A stretch of 44,553 bases of DNA from Salinarimonas sp. (GTDB lineage: Bacteria > Pseudomonadota > Alphaproteobacteria > Rhizobiales > Beijerinckiaceae): contig JAFIEI010000032.1 of assembly GCA_020832565.1 (NCBI GenBank), positions 1 through 44,553 on the forward strand, in the 5' to 3' direction. Shown here one piece after another: positions 42,608-44,553 of this stretch (position 1 is its first letter; each line of letters opens with the position of its first letter). The position numbers and the translations under genes were made by a program. Under the pieces are notes generated by a model that was given only the letters and a program-made list of their open reading frames with translations, had not been told where the DNA came from and searched no databases.

Positions 42608-43360
42608 ATGCAGGTCTTGGATGACGCCGGAAACGGGGAGGGGCCGGGCCCGGCCGAGGCACCGGTATTTCGCACCCAGGGTCTCAGCAAGGTCTACCAG
42701 AGCGGTGATGTCGCCGTTCACGCTTTGCGCGGCGTTGATTTCGAAGCCGGTTCCGGGGAGTTCGTGGTCATGCTCGGACCCTCCGGGTCCGGCAAATCGA
42801 CCTTTCTCAACATTATCGGCGGCCTCGATTCGGCGACCGAAGGTTCCGTCTGGTTCGGTAATCGCGATCTCGCCCGCATGAGTGAGCGTGAGCGCACCTT
42901 GTATCGCCGCGACCATGTCGGTTTCGTCTTCCAGTTCTACAATCTGGTGCCGAGCCTGACGGCGCGCGAAAACGTGGCGCTGGTCACCGAGATCGCGCGT
43001 GCCCCGATGACGCCTGAGGAGGCGCTCGATATCGTCGGCCTTACGCAGCGTATCGATCATTTCCCCGCCCAGCTCTCCGGCGGCGAGCAGCAGCGGGTCG
43101 CGATTGCCCGTGCCATCGCCAAGAATCCCGAGGTGCTGCTATGTGACGAGCCGACTGGGGCGCTCGATTCGCAGACCGGGATCATCGTGCTCGAGGCGCT
43201 TACGCAGGTGAATGAGCGATTGGGTGCGACCACGCTGGTCATCACGCACAACGCTGCGATTCGCGAAATCGCGCATCGGGTGGTGAATTTCGCTGATGGT
43301 CGGATCGTCGGTGATCATCGCAACACCACGCGAAAACGCCCGAGCGAGGTCAGTTGGTGA
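42608..43360 (+). CDS. LolD/MacB-type ABC transporter ATPase without a permease gene
   Basis: This 250-residue ATPase starts at the ATG at 42608, behind GAGGG; an ATG at 42587 would add seven residues. Walker A is GPSGSGKST at 57-65. The signature is [14 protein letters not shown], and the Walker B region includes CDEPTGALD. It belongs to the LolD/MacB/FtsE group, which powers MacB/FtsX-like permeases in mechanotransmission rather than classical transport. The stop overlaps an ATG as TGATG, normally the join to a permease gene, but that frame runs only 27 codons. No permease follows before the NYN gene. The product may pair with a permease encoded elsewhere. Confidence 0.9.
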   Translation: MQVLDDAGNGEGPGPAEAPVFRTQGLSKVYQSGDVAVHALRGVDFEAGSGEFVVMLGPSGSGKSTFLNIIGGLDSATEGSVWFGNRDLARMSERERTLYRRDHVGFVFQFYNLVPSLTARENVALVTEIARAPMTPEEALDIVGLTQRIDHFPAQLSGGEQQRVAIARAIAKNPEVLLCDEPTGALDSQTGIIVLEALTQVNERLGATTLVITHNAAIREIAHRVVNFADGRIVGDHRNTTRKRPSEVSW

Positions 43361-43723
43361 TGTTTATACAGAGACGTGTACCCGACATCTTCGCCACGTC
43401 TCGTTTCGTTTGGTGCAGAATTCGCACTGCAGCATCGGCATAATGCAAGAAACTGGATGATCGACCTGTTGCGCCGCAACTGTTTTCAGTTTATCCCGCA
43501 ATCCGTTGGTGAACGGTTTCGGGCATTGCCCCACTGCAATTGACATCAGCGGTCGGTGCGTTTTTATTCGAGCGGCGTCAAACTAAAGTTGTAGCAGGTT
43601 ACGTATTTTGCCGTATGCCTCTACAGCATGTCAGCTTCGAGACAGTCTCTGCGAAGAGCGTGCCATGAATAATGGGGAGTGTCGTCGTCTGGATCGCGGG
43701 CGAGGCGAATTGAAAGTGAAAAG
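43361..43723. other. intergenic region after the orphan ABC ATPase
   Basis: This 363-base gap is lower in GC than its neighbours. It contains a hairpin at 43371..43402 and a 27-codon frame beginning at 43360 ([16 protein letters not shown]) with no clear homology. No gene of normal size was seen. Confidence 0.45.
43371..43402 (+). terminator. hairpin after the orphan ABC ATPase
   Basis: GAGACGTG (43371..43378) pairs perfectly with CACGTCTC (43395..43402) around a 16-base loop, followed by GTTTCGTTT. It lies 11 bases after the ATPase stop. Confidence 0.5.
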
Positions 43724-44368
43724 ATGAGCGACAAAGAAAAGATTGCCCTGTTTATCGATGGCGCAAACCTCTACGCGACAACGCGAACCCTTGGTTTCGA
43801 CATCGACTACAAGATGTTGTTGAAGGAATTTCAGAGCCGCGGCAATTTGCTCAGGGCATTCTACTATACCGCGATTGTCGAAGATCAGGAGTATTCTTCG
43901 ATTCGACCGCTGATCGACTGGCTGGACTATAACGGCTATCGTGTGGTCACCAAGCCGACCAAGGAATTCGTTGATTCTTCCGGTCGCCGCAAGGTGAAGG
44001 GCAACATGGATATCGAGCTCACCATCGACGCGCTCGAGCTTGCTCCCTATATCGACCATGTCGTGTTGTTTTCCGGTGACGGCGATTTTCGCTCGCTCGT
44101 CGAAGCGCTGCAGCGCCGGGGTGTACGTGTGACCGTTGTCTCGACGATCTCCACCCAGCCGTCGATGGTTGCCGACGAGTTGCGCCGCCAGGCCGACGAA
44201 TTCCTCGACATCGCCACGCTCGAAAAGAAGATCGGGCGCGATATGGCGGATCGTGGGGCCGGAGGAGCCCCGCGGGGCGCCGAGGGGCAGCCGCGCGGCA
44301 ATGTCGCGCTGGAGCGTCGCTACGGCATCCGTCAATCGCCGCCGACCGACGAAGAGAGCGAGACCTGA
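43724..44368 (+). CDS. NYN-domain (LabA/DUF88-like) protein
   Basis: This 214-residue protein starts at the ATG at 43724, giving MSDKEKIALFIDGANLYATT. NYN domains are PIN-like ribonucleases, and the acidic residues that would bind metal are all present: D12 in FIDGANL, D96 in GNMDIELTIDA, then D119 and D121 in SGDGDF. Residues 1-165 form the domain. The last 45 residues are Gly/Ala/Arg-rich and disordered. It is convergent with smpB, a neighbourhood seen in other alphaproteobacteria. A role in RNA processing is likely but unproved. Confidence 0.9.
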   Translation: MSDKEKIALFIDGANLYATTRTLGFDIDYKMLLKEFQSRGNLLRAFYYTAIVEDQEYSSIRPLIDWLDYNGYRVVTKPTKEFVDSSGRRKVKGNMDIELTIDALELAPYIDHVVLFSGDGDFRSLVEALQRRGVRVTVVSTISTQPSMVADELRRQADEFLDIATLEKKIGRDMADRGAGGAPRGAEGQPRGNVALERRYGIRQSPPTDEESET

Positions 44369-44461
44369 GCACGGCAGGAGCTGTGCTGACCATGTCCGCG
44401 CGATGATCGGGCGGCCCGGGCGCGCGGAATCGTCGGAATTGCTCGCTTCCGGCCTTTCGCC

Positions 44462-44553
44462 TCAGCCCTTTTCGCGGAGAATGCGCGCCTTGTCGCGGTC
44501 CCAGCTGCGCTTCTTCTCGGTCTCGCGCTTGTCGTGCAGCTTCTTGCCGCGCC
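44462..44553 (-). CDS. smpB: SsrA-binding protein SmpB, C-terminal end (partial)
   Basis: The gene runs off the right edge; only about 30 codons are present. The minus strand encodes KKLHDKRETEKKRSWDRDKA and ends ILREKG, which is the typical SmpB tail. SmpB carries tmRNA to stalled ribosomes, and its basic tail enters the empty mRNA channel. The start and RNA-binding barrel are outside the window. Confidence 0.93.
   Translation of the reverse strand, partial: RGKKLHDKRETEKKRSWDRDKARILREKG

Overview
The window comes from a GC-rich alphaproteobacterium, most likely of the Hyphomicrobiales (Rhizobiales). The grounds are an FlaF/FlbT pair beside two flagellin paralogues, CheZ, PhaR, homospermidine synthase, a membrane-anchored CycM-type cytochrome c, a TRAP transporter, and full or partial CtrA boxes upstream of ftsK and several flagellar genes. 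There are no rRNA genes, no CRISPR array and no recognisable transposase.

Positions 1 to about 11,717 are an accessory block, visibly more AT-rich than the rest. From left to right it holds a single-chain MmeI-like (type IIL) restriction-modification enzyme; a leftward three-gene cluster of a small protein, a GIY-YIG/DUF4357 nuclease-like protein and a soluble FtsH-like AAA+ zinc protease; an unrecognised 429-residue protein; and a rightward pair of a small protein and a large serine recombinase. The recombinase frame runs into the antisense of an intact tRNA-Arg(CCG) gene (11718..11794), which marks the right junction of an integrated element. Its left end lies outside the window.

From 11,718 onward the sequence looks like core chromosome: ftsK behind a perfect CtrA box, lolA, uup, a DctQ-DctM-DctP TRAP operon, then a flagellar block (flaF, a FlaG-like gene, flbT and two flagellins with a shared upstream box and shared leader hairpin), homospermidine synthase, an L,D-transpeptidase, cheZ, ettA, phaR, a glycosyltransferase followed by two overlapping crcB genes, a membrane protein, a universal stress protein, a hybrid histidine kinase, prfB with its programmed frameshift, asd, a cytochrome c, an orphan LolD/MacB-like ATPase, a NYN-domain protein and the 3' end of smpB.

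Two parts deserve most attention. One is the GIY-YIG plus AAA+/M41 protease cluster beside the restriction enzyme, a possible uncharacterised defence or element-control module. The other is a 42-codon open frame upstream of asd, with a good ribosome-binding site and a repeated Lys-Thr-Thr motif, followed by mutually exclusive hairpins. It looks like an attenuator leader peptide for the aspartate pathway, which makes Lys, Thr and Met. All functional statements rest on reading motifs by eye; no database search was run.
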